Shown here one piece after another: positions 43,461 to 53,980 of a stretch of 64,000 nucleotides of DNA (positions within the stretch are counted from its first letter, which is position 1; each line of letters opens with the position of its first letter). The stretch is taken from contig WACJ01000320.1 in NCBI GenBank assembly GCA_008973525.1, forward strand, positions 1 through 64,000, written 5' to 3'. The notes beneath the pieces were generated by a model, which had not been told where the DNA came from, did no database searches, and saw only the letters and a list, made by a program, of their open reading frames with translations. The DNA comes from Stenopsyche tienmushanensis (lineage: Eukaryota; Arthropoda; Insecta; Trichoptera; Stenopsychidae). Position numbers and translations under genes: made by a program.

Positions 43461-44029
43461 GATACATAGATAGAGCGCATCAATTGGCCCTTTGTCGTTT
43501 AAAAATCCAGTTCGAAGAACGACAGCCCTGCAAATAGAACAAAATAAAACATTTATTCTATGTTATTCAGATATTACAATAAAAATATGGGAAAAAGGAA
43601 ATGAATTGGAGAGGTACATAACATTATAATATCTAGTCTGAATGACCTGTGTTCCACAATATAAGGTATGATTAGTATCATTTTTCATATCATAAAACCT
43701 GTTACGTTTGGGCAATGCTGTCTTTGTTACAGAAACTGACTCGCCTGATGAAATAAAAGCAAAAATTTTCATTTTACGTTGTTGAAAATGCATTCAAATG
43801 TAAATTATTACTTATCATTTATCATAGAAAATTAGATAATTTAACGGAAATTGTTAGCAAAAAGATGAAGCTGTGTTTGTGTAATATATAATAAAATAGA
43901 CAAGCTACTGATCTAGTGTTTATTTTATGCTACATATGGACATACAAACACACAGTTATGCTTTTTGTAATGCTCAAACCAATTTGTCGTATACTGAGTA
44001 AAGTAGTAAATAGACCTGAATTGCCCTGC

Positions 44030-44770
44030 GCGCGTTTTTGGACGCAAAAGCTTGTTCGTAACGCTCCACTTCCAGAGAAGGTTGATAACCTTATTAGCCC
44101 TATTTATGATTTCCTTGCGTGTCTTACCGCAAACCGTTATAGGGTGACGTCATCAGCACAGGCCATAAAGTCGCAACCGGTTGGCGACGCAGATTGAAGA
44201 ACATCTGGAACAGTTTGCTGCTGTTCAATACTATGTTCTAAAGCAGTGGTCTCATAATTGATCCTTCCTGGCATTCCAAGAGCCTTCGTTGTATCAACTC
44301 TTGTTCTATTTAACATGTAGCTTTTGGTGAGATTGATCAAGTTGGCGGGTATTCCGTTTCTTCTGGGAATGATTAAATCGCATAAGGTGTTGTCGAAAGC
44401 TCCCTGGGTGTCAAGGAATATCGCCGTGACTTGATGCCTTCAAAGGTCATATTCAATCTGTCGTTATTTTTTCTAGCAGCTTACCGAGTGTTGGAAGAAG
44501 AACGATAATGCGCCTTTGGTTCTCTGAGTGGTTTTCAGTTTTTGCCTTAAGCAGTACCACTGCAAATCCCACTTTCCAGCAGCTGAGGAAACCCCACACT
44601 CTCTGTAAATGTGACATAGGTCAACGTCAATTAAAGGATAGGTACACTTGACTATCCTGCCATCTACTCTGTCTATTTTCGGAAACTTCCTGGAATTCAG
44701 GTTTTTGACCAATTCTTCTAGTTCTTCCGAGTCTTCAGATCTTCCGTAGCTATTTTCAGTTGTTCTGCGT
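44030..44770 (-). pseudogene. R1-like LINE reverse-transcriptase remnant
   Basis: Minus-strand frames give LVKNLNSRKFPKIDRVDGR, then IVK (RT N-terminus, P-G-D-like pattern) and, after frameshifts, a segment ending CADDVTL, the damaged (Y/F)ADD catalytic box. Stops are frequent. It abuts a tRNA-Ser primer site at 44772-44789. Confidence 0.7.
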
Positions 44771-44771
44771 A

Positions 44772-44789
44772 TCCTACCGACTGCGCCAA
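44772..44789 (-). other. Primer-binding site, tRNA-Ser type (orphan)
   Basis: The reverse complement is TGGCGCAGTCGGTAGGAT, identical to the first 18 bases of the site at 8393. It is preceded (minus strand) by LTR-end-like cgtgacaaaatt and followed directly by LINE sequence, so the rest of that provirus is lost. Confidence 0.85.
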
Positions 44790-45009
44790 ATTTTGTCACG
44801 GATAATGAATGGTGTGAAGTATTTCAGTTAAACTTCACTTTTAATAATATTGTAATAATACAGTAGTTTGCGGGTGTGTTTGTAATGGGCTATTGCTTCG
44901 CAAAGTTCTTCCGTTCGTCCAGTTTTTCTTTCCTCTGGGTCTTTCTTCTAGCAGTTGCTTTCGCTTTAAAATCGCAAGGCGCTATATTGAGGGAATAAGT
45001 AAGAATTGA

Positions 45010-45302
45010 TTTAAGCTTCAGGTCTCGCAATGACCAGCTTACTCGGGATTTCCATCTCCAACATGATCATCCAGAGCTTTTCCCTGTTGATGTTGTCGTA
45101 TGTCTTGCAGAAATCTATAAATGTGTGGTGGAAATCGACGCTGTACTCCTACATTTTTTGCGAGAATATTCTTGCGTTGATTAATTCGATCACAGTGAAT
45201 CTGCTCGATCTGAACCCGCATTGGTACTGCCCGAGAAGTTCCTCCACGAAGGGAGACAGCTATCCAAGCAGAGCAAATTGTGCATTTATTTAAAATGCAC
45301 AA
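45010..45302 (-). pseudogene. LINE reverse-transcriptase fragment
   Basis: In one minus-strand frame the pattern FIDFCKTYDNINREKLW, then MIMLEMEIPSKL, is the RT block containing the first catalytic aspartate region of R1/Jockey-type LINEs. An upstream piece resembles the QxGFR block. Frames are broken. Confidence 0.6.
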
Positions 45303-45399
45303 TTTGGACAGTGACCTGAAGTCTATGTGCTATTGCAATGGATTAAGATTATGATGACGTCGGGGTTCTTCCGATTTTCAGTTGGTGCGATCCAAATAC

Positions 45400-45815
45400 A
45401 GTTAGGATATTTGCAGATTTCGAAGGATTGGAATCCAGGTTAGGGCAAAAGACATACAATAACAGGAGTGGGATATAATAGTGGGACGTTTGAGTTTGGT
45501 ATTCGGAGTTTTGGATGTTGTTTGGCCGGATTCTTTGTAATTAGACTGTGAGTTATGTCGCGAGTTGCTAAAACTCCTGTCGTGAACTAATTTTTTTACT
45601 CGTTTTTCTTCAAAGAGAGTACTGTTTGAGAAGCATACTTCGAACCGTCGCGAAAAATTCTGTACTGATTCATTAGGGGATTGGTTATAAGTTAATAATT
45701 CTATTGAAAGTTGGGGAAATCTTTTCCGCGTAGTTTTCGCTTAGAATATCTCTGTCAAAAAAGATTATCAAATGAATCGGAAATTCTAGGCTTGTTTCAG
45801 CCATGACGATTCCAA
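45400..45815 (-). pseudogene. gag N-terminal fragments of further proviruses
   Basis: The sequence attggtgcgatccaaatacag or a close variant occurs at about 42748, 45382 and 45811, each on the minus strand at the start of gag-like codons. The piece here includes YNQSPNESVQNFSRRFEVCF, parallel to the NESVAKFANR region of the intact Gag. Confidence 0.6.
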
Positions 45816-45894
45816 TTGGATAGATCCAGATACAGATCGGATCGTGCAGAAGTTGAAGAATTGGTATTCACCAGAATGTAGACTACGATGAAGA

Positions 45895-46327
45895 TGTAAC
45901 GTATGTGGTATGTATATGTATATGAGTCAAGATATGTTTGGGCTGACACAGAGTATTCCCCTTACTAGGACGGTTAGTCGCTAGCTGTCGGCCGTAACAC
46001 TCGAAGTTAAACTCTAAATTAAACTCTAATGATTTACTCGTTGCAAATCATTTATATACTAATTTTGTTACAACGAAAGGTCCACGTTCAATTCATCAAT
46101 ATCTCGTTTTCACTTCTGATAAAAGGAAAGTTAAATATGGTTTATTTGAATAAGGCGAAATCGATTGGTAGGAAAATACTTGATATTGATAGTAATTGAA
46201 CATGTTTACAAAGATATGGAAAGTTTATTAAGTAATTGTTTCTTGCACATCATAAAGGTCGCATGGAAACAATTATCAATATTAAGAAATTATGATATAT
46301 GATTAGGGCTATAGGGTATACATTACA
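45895..46327 (-). repeat. Solo LTR related to the 7966 element, with 4-bp TSD
   Basis: The reverse complement starts TGTAATGTATACCC and ends GTTACA. It aligns with the 425-bp LTR through the tagcgactaaccgt and ctctgtgtcagccca blocks and the tatataaatg TATA region, with clear divergence. It is 433 bp and flanked on both sides by aaga (45891-45894 and 46328-46331). It interrupts another provirus between primer site and gag. Confidence 0.85.
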
Positions 46328-46357
46328 AAGAAGGTGGTTCTTCTGTAGACGTTTCTT

Positions 46358-46375
46358 ATTGCTCCGACTGCGCCA
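46358..46375 (-). other. Primer-binding site, tRNA-Ser type (orphan)
   Basis: The reverse complement is TGGCGCAGTCGGAGCAAT. Its first 12 bases match the tRNA-Ser 3' end. It heads a provirus whose leader is split by the solo LTR at 45895-46327. Confidence 0.7.
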
Positions 46376-46415
46376 AATTCATATCATGGATTTTTTGTCA
46401 TTCATTTCAATCATT

Positions 46416-46745
46416 TCAACTATAGTTTCTGATCTTGCGTTGAGAAGCTGAATTAGAGATTCGCCGTCGCGAAGAAATGGAATTGATTGATTTATTGATA
46501 ATGAGAATATTATCTTCGAAACCAATTTTGGCTTTGTTCCTTAATAGGAAATCTTGTCCCAATCTTGGATTAGGTTGTCTAGATTGGAGATATTTAATAA
46601 GGTTGGAAACAGAAGATTGATTACAGCGATAGCTTTGACAGGATATATAGAAACAAATACACAATTAACAAAAAAAATATCTGCTCCTGTATCGATTAGA
46701 AATTTAAAGCTATTTTTTGATTGAATACAAGCTAATTCAATATAT
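46416..46745 (-). pseudogene. Retroviral aspartic protease fragment
   Basis: Minus-strand codons contain FKFLIDTGADIFF (active site) and, 50 codons on in another frame, LGQDFLLRNKAKIGFEDN, the second half of the retropepsin fold. It belongs to the provirus headed by the primer site at 47184. Confidence 0.75.
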
Positions 46746-47183
46746 GGACAATTTTCGTTTAATTGTTTAATTTCGGGTAAGAGATGATGATTTTTCGAGA
46801 CACGGTAGCTGTCTTGGAAACGTTGCAGCTTAAAGAAATATCTTTTTTGTTAGAATCTCGTCGTTGAGTATTCTAGTTTGAATTCAAACATCTTTGATGT
46901 TGATCGAATTTTTCAACCATTTATGACACTGCTGTGACTTTTTTTTTAACTGTTCAATTGCTCCTCATGGTGCTGGATTGCTCTTTGGGCTACCAAACTG
47001 ATATTTGGGCTGCTCAGCTGTTCCTCGTTTAGTTGAAATATTCAGCTCTTATTAATCTCTTTATTTGTGAATACGTCAATGCTTCTGACTTCCGGGAATG
47101 ACCTTGGGGTTGTTTATCCTGCCAACAATTCAATTGGCACCTTCAAAACCTGCACGTTCTGCTGATGCTCTTATGGAGTATCG

Positions 47184-47290
47184 GAATCCCACATCTGACA
47201 CCAATTTCATATTTCATTTTTTATCGGATCTTCTTTCCGGATGCTTTCCAAAATGATAACAAGTCCTTATCGATTTTGTAAAGTTTATTA
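47184..47290 (-). other. tRNA-Leu primer site plus LTR end
   Basis: The reverse complement of 47184-47203 is TGGTGTCAGATGTGGGATTC, matching tRNA-Leu. The bases above it resemble the LTR end at 43127. It is the upstream edge of the minus-strand provirus debris. Confidence 0.7.
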
Positions 47291-47399
47291 TAATTGTTTG
47301 CTATTCTACCCAGTTACTTTAGAAATAAGAAAAATAAAAGAATATCCTGGAGAGGTGAATACACAACACTACACAAAAATCACACTAATCGACTTGTAT

Positions 47400-47760
47400 C
47401 AACACTCAGCGATTACAACACAAAAATAATTTTATTTACGTCCACGAGATGCCGAAATACGTATTATTTTATTGTAAAGTTAAGAGAACGCGAAGTTTGC
47501 GAAGAACATCTGTTTGATTGTGTTGTAAATTTTAATCTAAAGGTTAGATTAAGAAAATACTTTTGTAAAGGGGTTTCATGTATCTTTTAATCCCCTATGA
47601 AACTTTAAAAATATTTGTAAAATCGATTGAAGACTATAATTTGTATTGTTTAATTAGGTAAATACGAATGTTATTGTAATGCCATTTTACATTGTAATAT
47701 TATTTTATTTAAATAAATATCCATTCATAAAAAATAATCTATGGTTTTGCAGTTCCATAA
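47400..47760 (+). other. Orphan 3' flank of a lost LRR gene copy
   Basis: The block with cacgagatgccgaaatac, then gaagaacatctgtttgattg, matches the 3' flanks of LRR copies 3 (31385-31540) and 2 (25560-25640), yet no LRR coding sequence precedes it, only retroviral debris. I infer that a copy's coding part was replaced or deleted. Confidence 0.6.
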
Positions 47761-48071
47761 AAAAAATCCCATTCAATGTCTTTAATTTCTATGATTCTTT
47801 TTTTTAAAGTGTGGCCAGATCAAATTTTTTTTACAGAATTTGCATGAAAAATCAAGCTTTTCTTCATGTTACGTAAGAAAATTTCAATATTTTACCGTGT
47901 GCACACAGGGCTGATTTCCAAGCTAGTAGAGCAAGCAAGTGCTGGTAAGTTGGGAGGGTGGACATGGACACAACATGTCTCCATAAAGAATTTTTAGTCA
48001 TATCCATCTTTGCTTTTAAATTCATTTTAAATACAAAAGGTTTAGATTCATACAATACGGTATGGATAATA

Positions 48072-48485
48072 ATGAAGTCCTTCCAGTATCTGTTTATATT
48101 ATTTATTTTCATACATTTAATTAACAGTAAATTGCGCATAATGTATATAGTGACATTAAACTCGATCCATCACAATCTGAAGATGATTCGAATTGCACAA
48201 AATGGGAACTAAATTATATTTCTCTGGAATTAAAAAATCTTTAAAAATCCTCACTCAAATCTAAAAACATAACTACAATTACAAATAAAACATTCATTGG
48301 GTTGAAATCACTGACTCGGTTGGATCTTTCAAACAATGCGTTAAACTCAGTGTCAGATAACGCGTTTTCAGATTTGACAAATCTTTAATCCGCACATCTC
48401 GAGTCTGACAACATAAATGCAATTACAAATAAAACATGCATCTCTAAAAAAAGTATGATAAACGTAGTATTAGATAATGCTTAAT
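48072..48485 (+). pseudogene. LRR family copy 5, truncated and broken
   Basis: The start retains the family context (gataataATGaag) and a signal-peptide-like MKSFQYLFILFIFIHLINS. The cysteine-bearing segment is mostly deleted. About three LRRs remain, with recognisable ITNKTFIGLKSLTRLDLSNN and VSDNAFSDLTNL, interrupted by stops and frameshifts (for example after KNL and TNL). It is the only family member outside the 16-36 kb cluster. Confidence 0.85.
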
Positions 48486-48489
48486 GTAC

Positions 48490-49370
48490 TTAATTTTAGA
48501 TCAAATTAATAAATACATAATATGATTGATGCTGACACCATGATTTATCCCCACTATGGCAGAAATGAGCAGAAAGGGCAATCGTCACAATAGTCACTCT
48601 AGATCGATCTAACGCAAGGGGATCTATAAACTAGATTCCTTACTCAGCATCGATATCGAGGTGGGATCCCTGAAGCGAAAGCTCAGAAACAGTCAATGCT
48701 AACGCTGTCAAGGTTTTCGCCACGCTAGTTGTGAAAGTATTGCCTAATTCCGACAAGACATGTCAAAGACGTGTCGGAATTCCCCGATCCATTGCGCCAA
48801 TTACTGCGGGGAGTACCCGGTCCATCACTATTATAAATTCCCAAGAGCCCCCTTACATCCAATCCTACACGGGTTAGCTTGGGTCACAGTTCGTTTAAAT
48901 ATAAAATATACAATACATTACTTAATACAAATTAGCATATATACATAGATTAGTGTGTAGGTACATTACTTAAAATTAAATTAAATTTCTTAACAGATAT
49001 CATAAAACTATGTTCATTTCTCATTTTAAAACTAGCCTAATAAAAATAAAAGATTAAGATCTATTATTTACTTAAATTATGTACTTTTAATTAATATAAA
49101 TATAAATATATTACCATCTATAATTAGTCGTATAAATTAACATAGTATTAAGATTATTTACAAAAATATGTTCAAAAAAAATATTATAAATATTATATCA
49201 TTGGATACATAACAGGAAGTGATGCTATGTTATATAGCCCCTCTGACCAATGAATCTTGCACAATACAATGGCCCAACAATAGATAATCAGGGAAGCATT
49301 GGTCTCGAACCACACCCTTCATCGAAATAGAGATCCAGAATATATTACTTACTAATTTATATCTCGAATC
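48490..49370. other. Unassigned spacer
   Basis: No gene is recognised. A tgctgacaccatgat piece near 48530 resembles an inverted tRNA-Leu primer site but lacks LTR context. Confidence 0.4.
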
Positions 49371-49374
49371 AAAA

Positions 49375-50860
49375 ATGTTCATGTCAGTTCCATCAGACTC
49401 GTTTGCATCCTTCGAAAATCTTCGCCGGCTAAATTTGCATCAAAATCTATTAAAACATCTTAACGAGAAGGCTTTCGCTGACCTCACATCGCTCCATTTG
49501 CTCAACATTTCGTCGAATTCTTTGAGAAACCTTTCTGCGAACATATTCAGATCCCCGTACTATCTTGGAGTTCTTGATTTGAGCAGAAATAGTATAATGA
49601 GTTCAGGTACCAGTATTTTCTTAAAGGCCAAGTTTTTAAAGGAGCTTCATTTAGAACACAACCAAATAGGAGCGTTAGACGTTGAATTACACAACATAAC
49701 GATGTCGACATCGCTGTATATCAGTAATAGCAATGTGGTGAATGTAAGTGAATTTGCTTTTAACGGTATTGGGAATTTGACCGAATTGAATCTCGCATTT
49801 AACAGATTAAAACAATTGCCGGATCGGCTTTTCTACGAGAACGTTTCGCTTAGAGATCTGATGCTCCATTTTAATTCGATGGAAGATCTCTCCATGAATC
49901 AATTTCGAACCAACAGCCACCGCAGAGCCTTGGAGCTTCAATATGACAAATTGCAAGAAATCCAATGAAAAACATTTGCAGACTTGGAGCGCCTCGTTGA
50001 GCTTTCTTTGAATGATAACCGCTTAAGGTACATTCCGTCAGATTTGCTCTCAAAGAACGTCGTACTAAGGGCTGTAGACCTGTCAAGAAATCGCTTAATA
50101 AATATTTCATCCAGTTGGCTCTCTGAAACTAAGCAATTGGGAGTAATTTGTCTGGACATCAATGAATTTTAAAGTCTGTCTGAAAGACTTATCGGTAATG
50201 CGAGCGAAGCATCTGAAGTTGATTTCAGTGATAAATCGACATATAACAGTCGATCTAATTTGGTTTGGATGAAATTGAACTGCTAAAATCAACATAATTT
50301 CGAATTACATTAGAACAAGCAGACACCCTCCCAGAGAGGTGATTATACCAGAAATGGTGAAGAAAATCCACAAAATGATATTGGATGACCATCAATTGAA
50401 AGTGATTGAGAGTGACCTATTCGCCAGATTTTACCCCCTCCAGCTGTTTTATTTTTCCAAATTTGTAAAAATGACTCGGCGATGACAGATTCGCCAACAA
50501 TGAAAAATTCGGCAGCTCGACGGTTCTCACTATAAACATGGCATCGAAGCTATTAAACGTCGCTGAGAAAAACATATCGGGCTGAAAGAAGACTATGTTA
50601 AGTAATAAAGATATTTATTACCCATCCTATTTATTAACAAAAAAACGGTATTCATTCAATTGATTCCCAAAAAATTGACCAACTTGCAATTTGTCGACTT
50701 CAACAAAAACCATATAGATGAAACCATTGATCAGTTTCGCTATGATAAAAACATGTAAAATATCAATCCGGCTGATGATTTATTCAGGGCATTCAGGGAA
50801 AACATGAACATTCTGATGAGACTATATAGAAAAAGGCGTAAAAGGCAGGTTTACAGTTAA
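49375..50860 (+). pseudogene. Decayed LRR gene of a second type
   Basis: The first frame (49375-49968, 197 aa) holds about eight LRRs with a typical extracellular consensus (LxxLxLxxNxL...F...L) but none of the NKT/ADNAF dyad signature. A stop at 49966-49968 is followed in frame by more LRRs to 50172. Further degraded repeats (LTNLQFVDFNKNHI near 50680) run to a basic end near 50860. The low similarity to the cluster, more serine/leucine-rich repeats and broken frame indicate an old LRR receptor-like gene or retrocopy. No signal peptide or membrane part is visible. Confidence 0.65.
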
Positions 50861-50897
50861 AATATATCATAAATAAATGCGACTAAGCATAAATATA

Positions 50898-51408
50898 CAG
50901 TGGACCTCATCTCAACAAATATTCGCTTAACGAGCATAACTTCGCGATCCAGACCCATTTTCAGCTCCTTCGTTAATCCAATCTATGAATTTGCAGGTTT
51001 TTCCTAGCGTTAAGATCTATGCTAAAACACTCTTAGATAAGTTTAAAAAAAAGCCACATTCACATTGTGTTATATTGTATTTCACAGCAAGAAGTTATGG
51101 AAGAGAATTGGTCACGGAAGAAGGAATTAACACCTTCTGGCGCAATGAGATAAATTGATCATAAAAAATGTATATTGGTTTGAATAATATACATTTTTTA
51201 GGTTCTGACACCAGTGTAACCGGGAGCAGAATTCCCGGATCGCTACTCACTCCCATGTGTTTTTGAAGACGACCATGTTCATACATGAATTTGTTCTTCT
51301 ATCGGGCCACCGAGTGATAAAATTGAACAGAAAAATTGTTTCGCCTGATGTTTCGCGTTGCGTGTAAGATTCTGGAACGAATTATGCTCGTTAAGCTTGG
51401 TTTCACTA
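50898..51408. repeat. pogo/Tigger-like MITE
   Basis: The ends cagtggacc...gcttaacgagcataa and ttatgctcgttaagc...ggtttcacta are inverted repeats flanked by TA on both sides (50896-50897 and 51409-51410). The 511-bp body has no transposase. It contains an LTR/primer-site fragment (51203-51250) and a perfect 14-bp stem at 51163-51199. Confidence 0.75.
51203..51250 (-). repeat. LTR-end/primer-site fragment inside the MITE
   Basis: The reverse complement reads an LTR end (...cggttaca) followed by ctggtgtcagaacc, the same junction as at 53298-53316 of the non-autonomous element. Confidence 0.55.
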
Positions 51409-51419
51409 TATTTATAAAT

Positions 51420-52140
51420 TAACCCGTAGAAACTGAAATATTATTTGTAAGTGTTATTACACCCCTCATATTGCAAATTTTTATAAGGAATAATTTCTAA
51501 GAGTGTATTTATGGTCCAAGGCAAATTAAGGAGGGTTTTGAGAACCAACTGCCGTCCCCAACAAAATACATTTTGATAGAAGACATAAAAAAATATCTTA
51601 TAGAATATTACAAAAACACTATTTTAAAGAAAAATTCCTCCGGATCAAGTATTACAATACATTATTGATTCAAATAAAGTCTAAAATGTCGGTAACCTAC
51701 GGTGTAGATGCTTGTGATTCTTCTTGCTTCCCTAAAAAATGTGTCCATCTTCATCACTACTTCCATCCTACTCTTCTGTCCTATATGATAGAGCTGCATT
51801 CACAGCTGAAAATAAAAATAAATTTATCAGTATAAATTTTATAAACTTATACTTATAAGTGCTTATATAACATCGTGGATATTAAAAATACATTTAAAAA
51901 ATTGCTTGAGGATAAATACCTGATGGAAGTGAAATATTACCCATGATTATATAATTGCTTTCGACTTTCTCATGGATTTTATATCAGCATATTTTAATTC
52001 CTCCATCTTAGGGCGAAGATTTTCAAGTCGTATAGAGCTAAAGACTGCGCCCTGCTCCACGTGGACGTTCGTTCGTTATCGGATCACGGAAGGTCCGAAG
52101 AGGAAGAATATGGTCAGACATGGGACGAAAATGTTGAATT
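51420..52140. other. Unassigned spacer
   Basis: AT-rich DNA to about 52000, then a GC-richer piece. No gene or repeat is recognised. Confidence 0.45.
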
Positions 52141-52153
52141 CTTGACAAAAATG

Positions 52154-52193
52154 AAAGAGTCGACCGGCGGCCAAGACCACCGGTCGACTCTTT
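52154..52193. other. Perfect 14-bp inverted repeat
   Basis: aaagagtcgaccgg (52154-52167) and ccggtcgactcttt (52180-52193) are exact complements around a 12-base loop. It is not part of the adjacent LTR element. No terminator or gene context is clear. Confidence 0.8.
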
Positions 52194-52792
52194 CCTTCTT
52201 CCCTGCGCAACTGCTTTCCGCGTCTGCGTTGATTAATAGTGGTTTCGCGTCGGGGTGTTTTCGACTCTACACTACAAAAAAGAGAGTTAAATCCATAATT
52301 CAATTGAGTAGAATATAAAATTGGCGCAAACAAAGATAAAATCTCCAATGGAATCGTTGCATGCGAAAATAGTGTTCGCATACGGCTACACACAAAGCCG
52401 TGAATAAATGCATATTATTTTATATCATTTGTAACGTGGAGTTGGGAAATCCCCAACCAAAGAGACAGGGTTGCCGTGCAAGCCTGGAAATTTCCATTTC
52501 AAGGGAAAGAATTTCTAGAAGCGTAACGATACTCGGTTAAATGATCCATCAATTCTCGTATCTTAACGACCATAATAAAGACTCTTGTTTATAAAAGCAT
52601 CAAATGATCGACCTTTCTGGAAGGACGATTAGCATTCCGTAGGATCAGATAACAATGATAGAACGCGCTCGAAGCGCCATATCAATTCAGCAATAGGATC
52701 AGCAGCAATCATCATAAAAATTCCGATACAACTACGCAATGCAATTGGCGTCCAGAAAGATCGATGAAAGAGAAGGGGATCATTAAACCGTG

Positions 52793-52800
52793 TATAAAAG
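52793..52800 (+). promoter_or_regulatory. TATA box of LTR promoter
   Basis: TATAAAAG; its copy in the 3' LTR is at 55132-55139. Transcription would be expected to start about 25-30 bp downstream, near 52825. Confidence 0.7.
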
Positions 52801-52842
52801 AGGTGCAGAGCACGATACAGCAAGTCAAGCTCTCCTTGGGGA

Positions 52843-52950
52843 GTCGAGCTTCGGCTCGACGACCGTCAAAGTCTTCTCTCCTTCGGGAGTCGAGCTTCGG
52901 CTCGACGACTGTTAAAGTTCGAATCTTCGGGAGTCGAGCTTCGGCTCGAC
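52843..52950 (+). promoter_or_regulatory. Triple UUCG-tetraloop hairpin array
   Basis: GTCGAGCTTCGGCTCGAC occurs exactly at 52843-52860, 52889-52906 and 52933-52950. Each is a perfect 7-bp stem closed by C(UUCG)G, the most stable class of RNA tetraloop. Spacing is 46 and 44 bp. The same triplet is present in the 3' LTR at 55182, 55228 and 55272. Confidence 0.9.
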
Positions 52951-53304
52951 GACTGATAGAGTTAGTCCTGAGTCCCGAGTCTGAGTCCCTGACGTAACTT
53001 TGATTGAGCGAGTAGTGTTGAAATTCGCCTCGCAACCGTAGCCTCCATGAAGTACGAAGAATAAAATATTAAAGAAGAGACCATCTTTGAAACTCATCGT
53101 CCGAAGATCCACCATCCACCACCCCCTCCCCATTAGTTGAATCCTTTTCGCCGACGTTTCGGGAGACGCGGCAGCCGTGGGTTATTGGAAAAACCCGCGC
53201 CGAGGATACCGTCGCGCGCCGGAAGGATCGAAGAAAGAAAATCGACCGGTCCGCGGCGAAGATAACTGGGCCCCGAAATTCGGCAGAGGGCGCCCACGTT
53301 ACAC

Positions 53305-53325
53305 TGGTGTCAGAAGAAGTGGGAT
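53305..53325 (+). other. Primer-binding site, tRNA-Leu type
   Basis: TGGTGTCAGAAGAAGTGGGAT starts one base after the 5' LTR. It matches the tRNA-Leu 3' end apart from a small AAG insertion. Confidence 0.75.
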
Positions 53326-53344
53326 CCACGGCTGAACGTCGGCT

Positions 53345-53623
53345 ATGCCGAAGAAAAGGACCGTCGTCACGGAGGGAGCTGTCTCAACGTCAGGACGATC
53401 AACACCAAACAGGGCCGCTGACATGGAGGAATTAAGCAACAGTGCCCAACGGAGGAGGCAGCGAGAAATAGAAGAATCGCGAATGTATGTGCAACAAGAG
53501 GATGAAACGCCAAGGAAGCAGAGGCAATGCGAGAGCGAAGAAGATGCTGCCACCAAAGATGCAGCACGAGTCTTGGGAAAGGCTCCAGATGCAGACGCCG
53601 CGCGAGAGTGCTGGCCGAAGTAA
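53345..53623 (+). CDS. Short internal ORF, 92 aa, unknown
   Basis: The frame starts with an ATG 40 bp after the LTR, the place of gag in related elements. The product is highly charged (QRRRQREIEESR), alanine/glutamate-rich and without zinc knuckles, protease or hydrophobic parts. It may be a gag N-terminal remnant retained by the non-autonomous element, or not translated at all. Confidence 0.4.
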   Translation: MPKKRTVVTEGAVSTSGRSTPNRAADMEELSNSAQRRRQREIEESRMYVQQEDETPRKQRQCESEEDAATKDAARVLGKAPDADAARECWPK

Positions 53624-53980
53624 AAGTGAATCGTATAGTGTAAATAATGCGTAAATTGTGTAGTGTGTAGTAGTGTAAGTAAATCAAATAAATAAGCCAG
53701 TTATATGGGTTAAGTGAGAAGTCTTAATTGTGAAGGTCGTATCTTAAGTTTAAGATAAGTTAATGTGATGTTATGTCTAACGTATTGATGTCTAAGTTCA
53801 AGAAAACAAAATGTAAGTACCGTTATGTCTACTAATGCCACCGCTTTTATAGGGGGAATTATTGTCGTGCGTTCGATTTTGTCGTCGATTAATTTGTGAT
53901 TATTTTCGGAGACGCGAGTATATGTTGTAAGTGAAATACGCGTATTTTGAGAGAATAATGAGATTATTGTGAAGTAGTTA

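Larger units (their letters stand above)
52430..53303 (+). repeat. 5' LTR of non-autonomous element
   Basis: The 874-bp LTR has TATAAAAG at 52793-52800. Three UUCG-loop hairpins follow at 52843, 52889 and 52933, so they would lie just downstream of the predicted transcription start. Every open frame in this LTR recurs unchanged 2339 bp downstream. Confidence 0.93.
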
